This document shows, piece by piece, positions 46,916-55,582 of a DNA stretch of 64,000 nt. The position numbers were made by a program, and so were the translations under genes. The stretch comes from Palsa-504 sp963808315 (GTDB lineage: Bacteria; Actinomycetota; Actinomycetes; Streptosporangiales; Streptosporangiaceae). The notes below the pieces were generated by a model. It did not search any database, was not told the origin of the DNA, and saw nothing but the letters and a program-made list of their open reading frames with translations. Positions within the stretch are counted from its first letter, which is position 1. Each line of letters starts with the position of its first letter. The DNA is taken from NCBI GenBank assembly GCA_963808315.1, contig CAWEFK010000047.1, positions 62,001 through 126,000 of the forward strand. The letters are read 5' to 3'.

Positions 46916-47809
46916 ATGATCACCCTTACCGATATCGCCTACGTCCGGTCCGGCGTCGCTGACCTCGACGCCGCGACCGAATTCGCCACCGGCATCGTCG
47001 GCCTTGAGCTGGTGACGCCCACCGAGGTGGGTGTGGCCCACCTGCGCGCCGATCACCGGCATCACTGCCTGGCCCTGGTCGAGGGGCCGTCCGGGGTGAT
47101 CGCCTCGGGCTTTGCCGTCGCCGGCTCCGACGCGCTCGACGCCGCCGAGACCGAGCTCGAGCGGTCCGGCGTTACCGTCCACCGCGGCTCGGCCGCCGAA
47201 GCCAGGTCCCGGCGGGTTCGTGAGTTCATCGCCTTCGACGACCCGTTCGGCAACCGGCTGGAGCTGGTGAGCCAGCAGGAGACCGTCGCCCGCCCGGTGA
47301 CCTTCAGCCGCGGCGCCGGCATCACCGAGTTCGGCCACCTGTGCCTGGACGCACCCGACGTGCACGAGGCCTACCGGTTCTGGAGCACGCGCTTCAACGC
47401 CCGGGTGTCGGACTGGCTGGGGGATGCCGCGTGCCTGATGCGCATCGATCCGGTCCACCACAAGCTCGCCGTCTTCCGCGGCGACGAGCCCGGCCTGTGC
47501 CATATGAACTTCCAGGTGGACACCATGGACGACGTGTTCAGGAACTGGCATTTCCTGGTGGAGCACGACGTCGAGATCGAGATGGGCCCGGGCCGGCACC
47601 CGCAGTCGGGCGCGATCTTCCTGTACTTCCAGGGCCCGGAGGGGTTCACCTACGAGTACTCCTTCGGCGTGCGCCAGATTACCGACGAGGCGGCCTGGGT
47701 ACCCCGCACCTTCGACCCGGCCGAGCCAGGCTCGATCGATATGTGGCTCGGCCCCACCACCCGTCCGGTCACCCAGCCCCAGGTCCGGCCCGCCACGGTC
47801 GCCTCATGA
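46916..47809 (+). CDS. VOC-family extradiol dioxygenase
   Basis: A 297-residue two-domain type I extradiol dioxygenase. The N-terminal VOC unit (TLTDIAYVRSGVADLDAATE) has lost metal ligands. The C-terminal unit keeps His in ITEFGHLCLDAPDVHEAYRF, His in LCHMNFQVD and Glu in GFTYEYSFGV, the expected iron site. The end (WLGPTTRPVTQPQ) is typical of BphC-like proteins. It is the third gene of the operon begun at 45585. Ring-cleavage substrate unknown. Confidence 0.85.
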   Translation: MITLTDIAYVRSGVADLDAATEFATGIVGLELVTPTEVGVAHLRADHRHHCLALVEGPSGVIASGFAVAGSDALDAAETELERSGVTVHRGSAAEARSRRVREFIAFDDPFGNRLELVSQQETVARPVTFSRGAGITEFGHLCLDAPDVHEAYRFWSTRFNARVSDWLGDAACLMRIDPVHHKLAVFRGDEPGLCHMNFQVDTMDDVFRNWHFLVEHDVEIEMGPGRHPQSGAIFLYFQGPEGFTYEYSFGVRQITDEAAWVPRTFDPAEPGSIDMWLGPTTRPVTQPQVRPATVAS

Positions 47810-47824
47810 CCGTCGGTGCCTTCC

Positions 47825-48679
47825 TCAGCTGAGGCCAGCCGCCTGCAGGAACGCCCGGGCGATGACCCCGTACCCGGCCGTGTTGGCGTGCTGGTTCGGC
47901 CCGCGGGGCGGGGCCGCGCACTCCCACGTCCACCGGCAGAGGAGGGCGACGTTGCGCGGGACCTGGCCGAGCCCGGGCACCGTCGCCTGACCGCCGAAGT
48001 TCCCGGTGTCAAAGGCGCCGAACACGTTCGCGACCCGGGCGTCGTAGTCGGCGTAGACATGCTCGAGCGATTCGTTGTAGCCGACCTCAAGCCGCTCGCT
48101 GAGCCGGGCTATGGCCTGACCAGAAAGGCCGTCACGCCATTGCGCCAGGGCGGGCAGGTAGTAGCTCATCCCCACCATCGCGACGTATCTGCCGGCCGCC
48201 GTCCGCAGCCGCGACATGATCGTGGTCAGGTGGCTATCGGCTCCCGGCACGTCGTTGACGAAGCACGAGAGTTTTTTCAGGATGTTGGCCTGGTTATCGC
48301 AGTCCTCCAGGTCGTTGGCGCCGATGTCCACGGTGACCAGGAACACGTGGCCACGGTGGGCGCGCAGGAAGGCCACGGCGGCGGCCAGCTGCGAACCGCC
48401 GGGGTAGTGGCAGATCCCGCCGTCGATCATCGTGGTAGTTGTCTCGCCCGGACATCCGAGCTTGACCAGCCGAAGGCCGGGATGACGAGGACGCAGCGCC
48501 GCGTAGACCTGATCGGGATAGCCCTGCCGGGTCTCGACGCTGGCGCCCGCCGCGTCGGGCTGGACCCCCTGGGCGAGCGAGTCGCCCAGGGCCAGGTAGT
48601 AGCTGGCCGGGACCGGTTTGGCCGCGGGGCGGGCTGACGTGGACGGCCCCGAGCACGCGGTCAGTACCGCCGCCGTCAC
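47825..48679 (-). CDS. SGNH-hydrolase lipoprotein, start uncertain
   Basis: A roughly 284-residue hydrolase with YYLALGDSLAQGV (block I, nucleophile Ser), oxyanion Asn in VDIGANDL, and a C-terminal His in PNQHANTAGYG. VLTACSG near the N-terminus is a lipobox (LTAC), so the mature protein would be anchored through that Cys. GTG 48679 leaves only eight residues before the lipobox and no basic residues. Upstream in the same frame RGPVRLAFAAA would complete a signal peptide but no start codon precedes the stop at 48719, so the true start may be hidden by an indel. Confidence 0.75.
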   Translation of the reverse strand: MTAAVLTACSGPSTSARPAAKPVPASYYLALGDSLAQGVQPDAAGASVETRQGYPDQVYAALRPRHPGLRLVKLGCPGETTTTMIDGGICHYPGGSQLAAAVAFLRAHRGHVFLVTVDIGANDLEDCDNQANILKKLSCFVNDVPGADSHLTTIMSRLRTAAGRYVAMVGMSYYLPALAQWRDGLSGQAIARLSERLEVGYNESLEHVYADYDARVANVFGAFDTGNFGGQATVPGLGQVPRNVALLCRWTWECAAPPRGPNQHANTAGYGVIARAFLQAAGLS

Positions 48680-48718
48680 GGCGGCGGCGAACGCGAGGCG
48701 GACGGGACCTCTCAGGCT

Positions 48719-49492
48719 CTAGCCCGCCCCGGACATCCGCAGCGCCGCCGGGGGATGGCGGTCGATGAGCGCCACCGCGTGCGGGACCGCGACCGGCTCG
48801 TAGTCCGGCGCGCAGTCGGTCAGCACCCGCAGGGCCGTGCGCGCTAGGTGATGCGCCATCTGGGTCAGTGCGCCCTGCTCGTCGTCCGCGATCAGCGCCT
48901 CCAGGATGGAGGCGTGCTCCACGTCTCCCGCGGCCTGCCAGCTGTTCGGCTCGGACAGCTGGTAAATGCGGATGTAGCGGGTGGTCCGGTCGGCGAAGGC
49001 CCGCAACTGCCGCTGCATGGCCTCGCCCGCCGCCGCCGTGCAGACCCGGTGGTAATCGGTGTGCGCGGCGAACCAGGCGTCGAAGTTCCCGGTCTTGGCC
49101 GCCCGCCGCATCGCGGTCAGCATCTGGCTGGCCTCGGCCCGCGCCCTGGCTCCGAAGTGCCCGATGGTCATCGACAGAGCCAGCGTCTCCAACAGGATCC
49201 GGCTGGCGTAGACGTCATCGAGCTCGGCCGGATCCAGGCCCGCCACCCGGGTCCGCTGGTTCGGCTCGATTTCGACCAGGCCCTCTTCCTGCAGCATGCG
49301 CAGCACCTCCCGCAGCGGCGTGCGGCTGATGCCGAGCTGGGCGGCCAGGCTGACCTGGGATAGCTTGGTGCCAGGCGGCAGCGTCCCGTCCAGGATGCAT
49401 TCCCGCAGGTAAGCGTGAACATACGGGATCGCCTGCCGGGCTTCGGGCAGCTCGACCTTGCGGATGTCGGGTATCTGCACGACACGGGGCAT
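48719..49492 (-). CDS. GntR-family regulator (FCD subfamily)
   Basis: A 257-residue transcription regulator. Residues 20-85 hold the winged helix (GTLPPGTKLSQVSLAAQLGI then RTPLREVLRMLQEEGLVEIE). Residues 100-230 form the FCD ligand-binding helical domain, with metal-ligand-type Asp and His residues in HTDYHRVC and EHASILEAL. ATG 49492 is chosen for AGGGAG at a normal distance; ATG 49501 is an alternative. Two genes away on both sides lie catabolic operons with matching palindromes, and one lies in its own promoter, so it is the predicted local repressor and autoregulates. Confidence 0.88.
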   Translation of the reverse strand: MPRVVQIPDIRKVELPEARQAIPYVHAYLRECILDGTLPPGTKLSQVSLAAQLGISRTPLREVLRMLQEEGLVEIEPNQRTRVAGLDPAELDDVYASRILLETLALSMTIGHFGARARAEASQMLTAMRRAAKTGNFDAWFAAHTDYHRVCTAAAGEAMQRQLRAFADRTTRYIRIYQLSEPNSWQAAGDVEHASILEALIADDEQGALTQMAHHLARTALRVLTDCAPDYEPVAVPHAVALIDRHPPAALRMSGAG

Positions 49493-49547
49493 GGGCAGCA
49501 TTCTCCCTGATCTGACGCAGCTGCGCGAAAAAGACACCACTCACTGC

Positions 49548-49565
49548 ACAACTGCATACAGTTTA
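49548..49565. promoter_or_regulatory. GntR-family operator, site 2
   Basis: ACAACTGCATACAGTTTA, upstream of the regulator gene; differs from the full palindrome only in the first two bases. Suggests autoregulation. Confidence 0.72.
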
Positions 49566-49647
49566 CGCGCAACCCGCCCGTGCACGAGCCCCGGCCGTCT
49601 TCTCCGGTAGGCCGGATGTTGACTAAGCGAGAGGTGGCAAAGCAAGA

Positions 49648-49673
49648 AGCACCCCACGTTGTCGTGGGGTGCT
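49648..49673. terminator. Strong 11-bp hairpin
   Basis: AGCACCCCACG pairs perfectly with CGTGGGGTGCT across TTGT. It stands 80 bases past the regulator's promoter site and could end a read-through transcript or a small RNA. No T-run. Confidence 0.55.
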
Positions 49674-49853
49674 CTCGCTGCGTTTGTGTGTTCAGCTCCG
49701 TAACTGTGAGCCCGAAGCTCTGGTCACGGTGTACAGCTATGAGCCCGAAGCTCTGGCCGTGCTTCTACGGATTCTGCATACTCAGCGTGTCAGAGTATGA
49801 CGTCGCTGACTCGCTGTAGCAGAGAAGGCCTTAGCCCGGGACCAGGCAGCCGA

Positions 49854-49871
49854 CAAACTGCATACAGTTTT
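49854..49871. promoter_or_regulatory. GntR-family operator, site 3
   Basis: CAAACTGCATACAGTTTT, first of two sites before the 49955 operon; centre-to-centre distance to site 4 is 47 bases. Confidence 0.7.
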
Positions 49872-49900
49872 TCTGCCGCCAGGGTCTTGAACCTCATGCC

Positions 49901-49918
49901 TAAACTGCATACAGTTTA
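49901..49918. promoter_or_regulatory. GntR-family operator, site 4
   Basis: TAAACTGCATACAGTTTA, a perfect 18-bp palindrome, 37 bases before the ATG at 49955. It probably overlaps the promoter. Confidence 0.78.
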
Positions 49919-49954
49919 GGCATGAGCGGCACCAGCCGGCGATAGGAGAAGGCG

Positions 49955-50839
49955 ATGGACCGAGTTGGCATCATCGGTCTCGGCAAGATGGGCCTGCCGA
50001 TAGCCAGGAACCTGATCGAGCGCGGGTTCACCGTCACCGGTTACCGCCGCAGCGGCTCACCCGAGCTGACGCAAGCCGGCGGCACCGTGGCCGGCAGCCC
50101 GGCCGAGGTCGCGGCCGAGGCCGACGTGCTGCTGTCGATCCTGCCGGGCGCGCGGGACGTCGAGGAGATCATCTCCGGACCGGCCGGCACCCTGCGCACG
50201 CTGCGCAGCGGCACCATCCATATCGAGATGAGCACCATCGAGGTGGACGGCAAGGCCCGGCTCCGCGACGAGGTAAGAGCCCATGGCGGTGACCTGCTCG
50301 ACTGCCCGATCAGCGGCAGCCCGGGCATGGTCGAGCCCCGGCTGGCGACCACGTTCGCCTCCGGTGACACGGTCAGCGTCAGCGCGGTCAGTGCGGTGCT
50401 TGACGCCATATCCGGTCCCTGGGTCTACACCGGCGCGTTCGGCACCGGCGCCCGGCTGAAGTACATCGCCAACCTGCTCCTCGCGGTGCACACGGTCGCG
50501 GCGGCCGAGGCGATGGCGCTGGCCAGGCACAGCGGCCTGGACCTCGAACTCGTCCAGAAGACGCTGGACAACTCCATCGCCGGCTCCGCGATCTGGCGGC
50601 AGCGCGGCCCCATGATGGCCGAACGCGCCTGGTCGCCCGCCCCCGGCCCCATCCTCACCCTGCAGCCCATCCTGGAGCAGATCGAGGCGCACGCCGCCCA
50701 GACCGGCCTGTCCACCCCGGTGTTCGCCGCGGCCAAGGAGGCCTTCGACAAGGCGGTCGCCGACGGGTGGGGCCACCTGGATATCGCCTCGGTCCACGAT
50801 CAGGTATCCGGGGTTTCCGCCCTAGAGGAGTCGCCATGA
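49955..50839 (+). CDS. 3-hydroxyisobutyrate-dehydrogenase-like oxidoreductase
   Basis: A 294-residue beta-hydroxyacid dehydrogenase. The dinucleotide motif is GLGKMGLPIARNL; SGSPGMVEP is the substrate loop, and the catalytic Lys is in GARLKYIANLLLAVHTVAAA. First gene of an operon with FAH, DUF1857 and BBE genes; ATG 49955 follows AGGAGAAGG. Its stop overlaps the next start. Within the regulon it would oxidise or reduce a hydroxyacid intermediate after ring opening. Confidence 0.85.
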   Translation: MDRVGIIGLGKMGLPIARNLIERGFTVTGYRRSGSPELTQAGGTVAGSPAEVAAEADVLLSILPGARDVEEIISGPAGTLRTLRSGTIHIEMSTIEVDGKARLRDEVRAHGGDLLDCPISGSPGMVEPRLATTFASGDTVSVSAVSAVLDAISGPWVYTGAFGTGARLKYIANLLLAVHTVAAAEAMALARHSGLDLELVQKTLDNSIAGSAIWRQRGPMMAERAWSPAPGPILTLQPILEQIEAHAAQTGLSTPVFAAAKEAFDKAVADGWGHLDIASVHDQVSGVSALEESP

Positions 50840-51735
50840 CCTGGTCCCTGGCCACCTACACCGCCGCGGGCAGCACCGGCCTGGGCGTGCTCCGCGCGGA
50901 CGGGACGCTCGTCGCGCCGACCGACCTCAAGCGCTGGGCCAGCGGGTTCGAGCTCATCTGCGACTGGCAGGCGGCCGAGCCCGTGCTCCGCGAGCTGGAC
51001 ACCGACGCCGCGCCGGTCGTGGACTACGACGACCTGCTGCCCCCGCTGCAGTGGCCGCGCAAGGTGATCTGCGCCGGCGTCAACTACCGCAAGCACATGC
51101 ACGAGATGGGCGGCGAGATCCCGGCGCAGGGGTGGCGTCCGTTCTTCTTCCTCAAGGCGCCCACCACCTCGGTGATCGGCCCCCACGACCCGATCATGAT
51201 TCAGCACGCGGCCCGGGCCAGGTACGACTGGGAAGCCGAGCTGGCCGTGGTCATCGGGACCAAGGGCAAGAACATTTCGGCCGAACGAGCCCTGGCTCAC
51301 GTGGCGGGCTACTGCGTGTCCAACGACGTGACCGCCCGCGGCTATCACAAGCGGGACATCGTCCCGGCCGAGGCCTTCAGCTACGACTGGTTCGCGGCCA
51401 AGTCGATGGAAGGCTCGCTGCCGCTCGGCCCGGGCATCACGCCCGCGTTCTGCGTGCCCGATCCGCAGGACCTGCGGCTGCGGCTGTGGGTGAACGGCGA
51501 ACTGCAGCAGGACGAGTCCACCGCGGACATGGTCTGCTCGGTCGCCGAGCTGATCGCGGCGGCCAGCGAGGTCGTCACGCTCGAGCCCGGCGACGTCATC
51601 GCCACCGGCACGCCGGCCGGCGTCGGCGTGGGCCGCGGCCTGTACCTGCGCGGCGGCGATGTCGTCCGCGTCAGCATCGACGGTCTCGGTGCCCTGGAGA
51701 ACACCGTGATCGATCCAACGGAGGAAACATCATGA
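50836..51735 (+). CDS. Fumarylacetoacetate hydrolase (FAH) family
   Basis: A 299-residue FAH-family protein. KVICAGVNYRKHMHEMGGEI begins the catalytic domain; metal-binding Glu/Asp residues are in YDWEAELAVVIG and YCVSNDVTAR. The end GDVIATGTPAGVGVGRG is typical. Members include 2-oxo-pent-4-enoate hydratases and 4-oxalocrotonate decarboxylases, the expected step between a ring-cleavage product and DmpG. ATG 50836 overlaps the previous stop. The stop is a few bases from the DUF1857 start. Confidence 0.85.
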   Translation: MTWSLATYTAAGSTGLGVLRADGTLVAPTDLKRWASGFELICDWQAAEPVLRELDTDAAPVVDYDDLLPPLQWPRKVICAGVNYRKHMHEMGGEIPAQGWRPFFFLKAPTTSVIGPHDPIMIQHAARARYDWEAELAVVIGTKGKNISAERALAHVAGYCVSNDVTARGYHKRDIVPAEAFSYDWFAAKSMEGSLPLGPGITPAFCVPDPQDLRLRLWVNGELQQDESTADMVCSVAELIAAASEVVTLEPGDVIATGTPAGVGVGRGLYLRGGDVVRVSIDGLGALENTVIDPTEETS

Positions 51736-52202
51736 TCTTCGTGACCCACCAACTGCCCGTGAACGTGCCCGGTGAGCCGCACCTGGACCGCAGCGCCGTC
51801 TGGGACGGCCTGGTGCTGAAGGCCGACAACGCTCTGCCGTTCGTGCCCAGCATGACATTCTGCGAGGTCACGCACCGGTACGGCGATACCGTCTTCGACC
51901 GAGACATCGACTTCCGCGGCGCGCGCTTTACCGAGCGGATCACCCTGGAAAAGCCGCACCGGGTCACCTTTACCCGGATCGCCGGGCCGGTGCTCGGCAC
52001 CATCGCCAACGAGATCGAGGGTTCCGACGACGATCTGTCGCTGCGGTTCAGCTTCGCTCTCGTCGTCACGGGCGTGGAGGGCGGATCCGCGCAGGAGCAG
52101 GAGTACGCCGACTCGATGACCGGTGATTATCTCAAGGCCGTGGCGGCCACCCTGAACGCCATGCGCCGCCTGGCCGAGAACAAGAACGCCGTGTCGGCGT
52201 AA
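51732..52202 (+). CDS. DUF1857/AtaL-like START-fold protein
   Basis: A 156-residue protein of the SRPBCC superfamily. AVWDGLVLKADNALPFVPSM is the signature opening of DUF1857/AtaL-like proteins, and the RVTFTRIAGPVLGTIANEIE strands follow. ATG 51732 is preceded by GGAGGAA and overlaps the FAH stop. The hydrophobic pocket of such folds binds aromatic or polyketide-type ligands. Its place in the operon suggests it handles the ring substrate, but no activity can be assigned. Confidence 0.78.
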   Translation: MIFVTHQLPVNVPGEPHLDRSAVWDGLVLKADNALPFVPSMTFCEVTHRYGDTVFDRDIDFRGARFTERITLEKPHRVTFTRIAGPVLGTIANEIEGSDDDLSLRFSFALVVTGVEGGSAQEQEYADSMTGDYLKAVAATLNAMRRLAENKNAVSA

Positions 52203-52222
52203 GTCCCGAAAGGAACATCCTC

Positions 52223-53668
52223 ATGTCCGTGACCACGTCTGACCCGACCACGTCGTCGAGGATTGACGAGCAGCTGCGACGGCGCATCGCCGGGCAACTG
52301 GCCGGAACCTATCAGGGCGAGATCATCGGCCCGGATCATGCCGAGTACGAGGAGGCGCGCCAGGTCTGGAACGCCATGATCGACCGGCACCCCGGCCTCA
52401 TCCTGCGCTGCACCAGCACGCAGGACGTGGTCGCCGCGGTCAACGTGGCCCGCACCCACGGGCTCGCGCCGTCGGTCCGCTGCGGCGGCCACAACGTAGC
52501 AGGCAAGGGCATGTCCGAGGGTGGCCTGACCATCGACCTGAGCGGGCTGCGCGAGGTGACCGTCGACACCGAGCGCAAGCTGGTGCACGCGGGCGGTGGC
52601 TGCCTGCTCGGCAGCGTCGACGCGGCCACAGGTCCGCACGGCCTGATCGTCCCGGCCGGCATCATGTCCGAGACCGGCGTGGCCGGCCTGGCCCTGGGTG
52701 GCGGGATCGGCTGGTTCTCCCGCATGTACGGACTGACCTGCGATAACTTCGTATCGCTCGAGGTTGTCCTGGCCAGCGGCGAGGTCATCGAGGTCTCGGC
52801 CGAGGAGCACCCTGACCTGTTCTGGGCGCTGCGCGGCGGGGGTGGCAACTTCGGCATCGTCACCCGGTTCACCTTCCAGGCCTACGACTTCGGCCCGATG
52901 ATGCGCATCGGCGTCTCGGTCTACGAGCCCGACGACGCGGTCGAGGCGCTGCGCGCGTATGCGCGCATCGTCCCGACGCTGCCGCGCAGGGTCGGCTGGC
53001 ACGCGGCACTCAAGCACGACATGCCGGTGCTGCCGTTCGTGCCGCCCGAGTACGTGGGCAAGCGCCTGCTGATGCTGATCTCGATGTGGCTGGAGGATGC
53101 CGAGGACCCCGCGGGCGTCGAGCTCATCGACCAGCTGAGCAACGTCGGTCAGCCCTGCATCAAGGCCACCACCGTGCTGCCCTTCGGCGCGGGCGTGCAG
53201 CACCTGATCGACAAGGAGTTTGAGGACGGCCACCGGTACTACACCAAGGAAGCGCACGTCGCCGACTTGGCCGACGACGCCATCGACCGGCTGTATGACT
53301 TCTGGAAGGACATGCCGATGGAGGGCGAGGTCGAGATCATCGGCCTCGGCGGCGCGATCGGCGACGTGGCGGAAGCCGACACGGCGTTCTCCAACCGCGG
53401 CTACCTGCTCTGGCTGAACTTCGCCATGCGCTGGGACGACGCGGCCAACGACACCGACTACATCAGCCGTACCCGCACGATCGTGGGGGACCTGGCCCCC
53501 TGGGTCGGTAAGGGCGTCTACGTCAACATGCTCAACTTCGACGAACTGGACCGCGTGGTCGAGGCCCTCGGCGGCCCGGAGAAGCACGCCAAGCTAGCCA
53601 GCCTCAAGGCTGAGTACGACCCCGGGAACCTCTTCCGGATGAACTACAACATCCCCCCGGCCCCCTGA
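52223..53668 (+). CDS. FAD-linked oxidase, BBE type
   Basis: A 481-residue flavoenzyme of the berberine-bridge/6-hydroxynicotine-oxidase type. The FAD domain has the covalent-His motif RCGGHNVAGKG (His90) and GIMSETGVAGLALGGGIGW. The second Cys typical of bi-covalent members was not seen, so flavin is probably bound once. The C-terminal BBE segment ends YDPGNLFRMNYNIPP. It is the last gene of the operon and is followed by a terminator. A hydroxylated ring or side chain would be its substrate. Confidence 0.88.
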   Translation: MSVTTSDPTTSSRIDEQLRRRIAGQLAGTYQGEIIGPDHAEYEEARQVWNAMIDRHPGLILRCTSTQDVVAAVNVARTHGLAPSVRCGGHNVAGKGMSEGGLTIDLSGLREVTVDTERKLVHAGGGCLLGSVDAATGPHGLIVPAGIMSETGVAGLALGGGIGWFSRMYGLTCDNFVSLEVVLASGEVIEVSAEEHPDLFWALRGGGGNFGIVTRFTFQAYDFGPMMRIGVSVYEPDDAVEALRAYARIVPTLPRRVGWHAALKHDMPVLPFVPPEYVGKRLLMLISMWLEDAEDPAGVELIDQLSNVGQPCIKATTVLPFGAGVQHLIDKEFEDGHRYYTKEAHVADLADDAIDRLYDFWKDMPMEGEVEIIGLGGAIGDVAEADTAFSNRGYLLWLNFAMRWDDAANDTDYISRTRTIVGDLAPWVGKGVYVNMLNFDELDRVVEALGGPEKHAKLASLKAEYDPGNLFRMNYNIPPAP

Positions 53669-53680
53669 CCCCGTCCTGAC

Positions 53681-53720
53681 GCGCGCCCCGACGCTGGCCC
53701 GGCCGGCGTCCGGGGCGCGC
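53681..53720 (+). terminator. Terminator hairpin after BBE gene
   Basis: GCGCGCCCCGACGC pairs with GCGTCCGGGGCGCGC, one bulged base, 11-base loop, 12 bases after the stop. It ends the 49955-53668 operon. Confidence 0.68.
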
Positions 53721-53783
53721 ACCGCCTCGTCAGGCGGGTCGATGCGCCTGTTAGGTTTCCAGGGTGATGGGTAAGAGGGGCCG

Positions 53784-54773
53784 ATGAGTTCTAGCCCGCC
53801 GCCGTCTTCCCCTGTGCCGCCTCCGGGGACCGAGAAAACACGCCGCTACCGGCCCAAGCTCCGGTACGAGCTGATCGGCTGCGGCCTGCACGGTCACGAG
53901 CTGCTCGGCACGGACGCGGCCGAGCTGCGGCCGGAAGACGACCTGTTCGCGCGCGACCAGGACGGCCTGCGTTGGTACCGGTGTCTGCGGTGCGACTCGT
54001 GGGTGGCGCTCACCCCGCCCGACCGGCCGACGCGGAAGTACCTGCCGCCACGCGATGACATCGAGCTTCCGCTGCGGGGCAAGCCGCTGCACGACCGGTA
54101 CATCCTGCGGCTGATCGCCGCCGAACGAGTGGTGCACTTCCTGGTCCTGGGCGCGCTGGCCGCCGCCGTGCTGTTGTTCGCGAACAACCAGGCCAGCCTG
54201 AACCAGGAGTTCACCAGCATCCTTAAGGATCTGCAGGGCGGCCTGGGCGGCCCGGTCGTCAGCAGCAACCACGGCATCGTGCACGACCTGCGGTCGCTGT
54301 TCGCCGTCAGCACCACCACCTTGTACCTGGTCGGCGTGGCGATCGCGGCCTACGCGGTGATGGAGGGTGTGGAGTCCGTCGGGCTCTGGCTGGGCAAACG
54401 GTGGGCGGAGTACCTGACGTTCGTCGCGACGATCGTTTTCGTGCCCTATGAGGTGTACGAGCTGGCCAAGAGCGTGTCCTGGCTGAAGGTGCTGACGCTG
54501 TTGCTCAACCTGGCGGTGGCCGCCTACCTGCTGTTCGCCAAGCGGCTGTTCGGTTTGCGCGGCGGGGGCAAAGCCGAGCAAGCCGAATACGACGCCGACG
54601 TCGGCTGGCCCGCCATCGAGCGGTCCACCCCACGGCCGGCTTCTGAGCCGCCAGACTCACCCGGAAGCCAGCCCCCGGTCTCAAGTCAGCCCCCGGTCTC
54701 AGGCCAGGGTGCGGTCTCAGGCCAGGGTGCGGTCTTGCGAACGGGGATCGCCGACGACGGTGCCGCTGTGTAG
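53784..54773 (+). CDS. DUF2127 membrane protein
   Basis: A 329-residue protein. The N-terminal cytoplasmic part has a CxxC pair (YRCLRCDSWVAL) like a zinc ribbon. Residues 105-260 hold four helices of the DUF2127 family (VVHFLVLGALAAAVLLFANN; ESVGLWLGKRWAEYLTFVAT; VLTLLLNLAVAAYLLFAKRL). The tail has Ser/Gln/Pro/Val repeats (SQPPVS and SGQGAV, each twice). ATG 53784 follows GAGGGG. Function unknown; unrelated to the surrounding catabolic genes. Confidence 0.82.
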   Translation: MSSSPPPSSPVPPPGTEKTRRYRPKLRYELIGCGLHGHELLGTDAAELRPEDDLFARDQDGLRWYRCLRCDSWVALTPPDRPTRKYLPPRDDIELPLRGKPLHDRYILRLIAAERVVHFLVLGALAAAVLLFANNQASLNQEFTSILKDLQGGLGGPVVSSNHGIVHDLRSLFAVSTTTLYLVGVAIAAYAVMEGVESVGLWLGKRWAEYLTFVATIVFVPYEVYELAKSVSWLKVLTLLLNLAVAAYLLFAKRLFGLRGGGKAEQAEYDADVGWPAIERSTPRPASEPPDSPGSQPPVSSQPPVSGQGAVSGQGAVLRTGIADDGAAV

Positions 54774-54801
54774 GACGTCTACTAAACCGGTTTTCGGTGG
54801 A

Positions 54802-54880
54802 AGATTCGGGCTTTACGGATACTTTGGTGGACAATAGTCCCCACAACTACCCACGAAACCCGAATCTCCCATGATCTTTG
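54802..54880 (+). repeat. 79-bp dispersed hairpin repeat, copy B
   Basis: Matches copy A at 13877-13955 end to end without gaps. Its outer stem is stronger: AGATTCGGG(C)TTT pairs with AAACCCGAATCT. It lies in the 199-base gap between the DUF2127 gene and the DUF1992 gene, both of which end here, so it could terminate either transcript. Confidence 0.6.
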
Positions 54881-54972
54881 GTGTGGGCTGGGTCTGTGAT
54901 GCGACTGGGAACTGCGGGACCACAGCGATTTCCCGAACGCTGGCCAAGGACTGCTCGCCAAGGCGGCCCGGC

Positions 54973-55518
54973 TTAGTCCGTCCCCCGGCGGCCGAACCGA
55001 CGCCACCACTGGACGCGTCGGCCTCCCGGCACCCCGCCGTCACGGCCCGCAGCCGCCCTCCGCGTCCCGGCTGCCCCATCGTCAGGTCCCTCCGATGCCC
55101 CGGACTCGCCCGGCCGCGCCCCGGAGCGCCCCTCGCGCCATCGCCCGACCATGGTTTCCTCGTCCACGCGCGGCAGGAACACCGGCGGTCCGACCGGGAT
55201 CCGCCGCCATTCCACGATCTGGCGGTTGAGCTCGGCGACGACCTCGCGCACCTGCTGCTCCGAGGCCAGTTCGTGCACCGTCTCGGTCAGCCGCTCGATC
55301 TCCTTGCGCAGCCGCAGCGGAGTAGGCAGCATCTCTTCGGCCGACACGCCCTCTCGGCGCAGGTAGTCCTGCAGCCAGGCATCGGTCCCTCCGGTCCGGC
55401 GCGGCAGCGGGCGGCCGGCCCCGGGCAGGTTATCGAAGGCACCCCGCTGCGCCGCCTCGCTGATCTGCTGGTCAACCCAGGAAACGAAGCTCATGTCCGG
55501 CGGCTTGCGTTCTGTCAT
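54973..55518 (-). CDS. DUF1992 (DnaJ-C28-like) protein
   Basis: A 181-residue soluble protein. SFVSWVDQQISEAAQRGAFD followed by NLPGAGRPL and LRLRKEIERL is the DUF1992 domain, shared with the DNAJC28 family. Residues 125-181 are a basic, Gly/Arg-rich low-complexity tail. ATG 55518 begins the conserved part. Role unknown in bacteria. Confidence 0.8.
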   Translation of the reverse strand: MTERKPPDMSFVSWVDQQISEAAQRGAFDNLPGAGRPLPRRTGGTDAWLQDYLRREGVSAEEMLPTPLRLRKEIERLTETVHELASEQQVREVVAELNRQIVEWRRIPVGPPVFLPRVDEETMVGRWREGRSGARPGESGASEGPDDGAAGTRRAAAGRDGGVPGGRRVQWWRRFGRRGTD

Positions 55519-55582
55519 CGGAATCGGCTCCGCTTTCACGTTACCGGCCAGCCCGGACGAGGTCACACCTGGCCGCCGTCGG

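Larger units (their letters stand above)
49566..49954. other. Intergenic regulatory region
   Basis: Between the regulator and the 49955 operon: a strong terminator-type hairpin (49648-49673), a 17-bp direct repeat TGAGCCCGAAGCTCTGG (49707-49723 and 49740-49756, 33 bases apart) and two operators. A short reading frame here (49580-49819) shows no coding features and is not annotated. Confidence 0.6.

Noticed and set aside
49580..49819. 79-codon plus-strand frame between regulator and operon
   Set aside because: It reads through the hairpin and the direct repeat, with many Cys and rare codons and no ribosome site; better explained as regulatory sequence.
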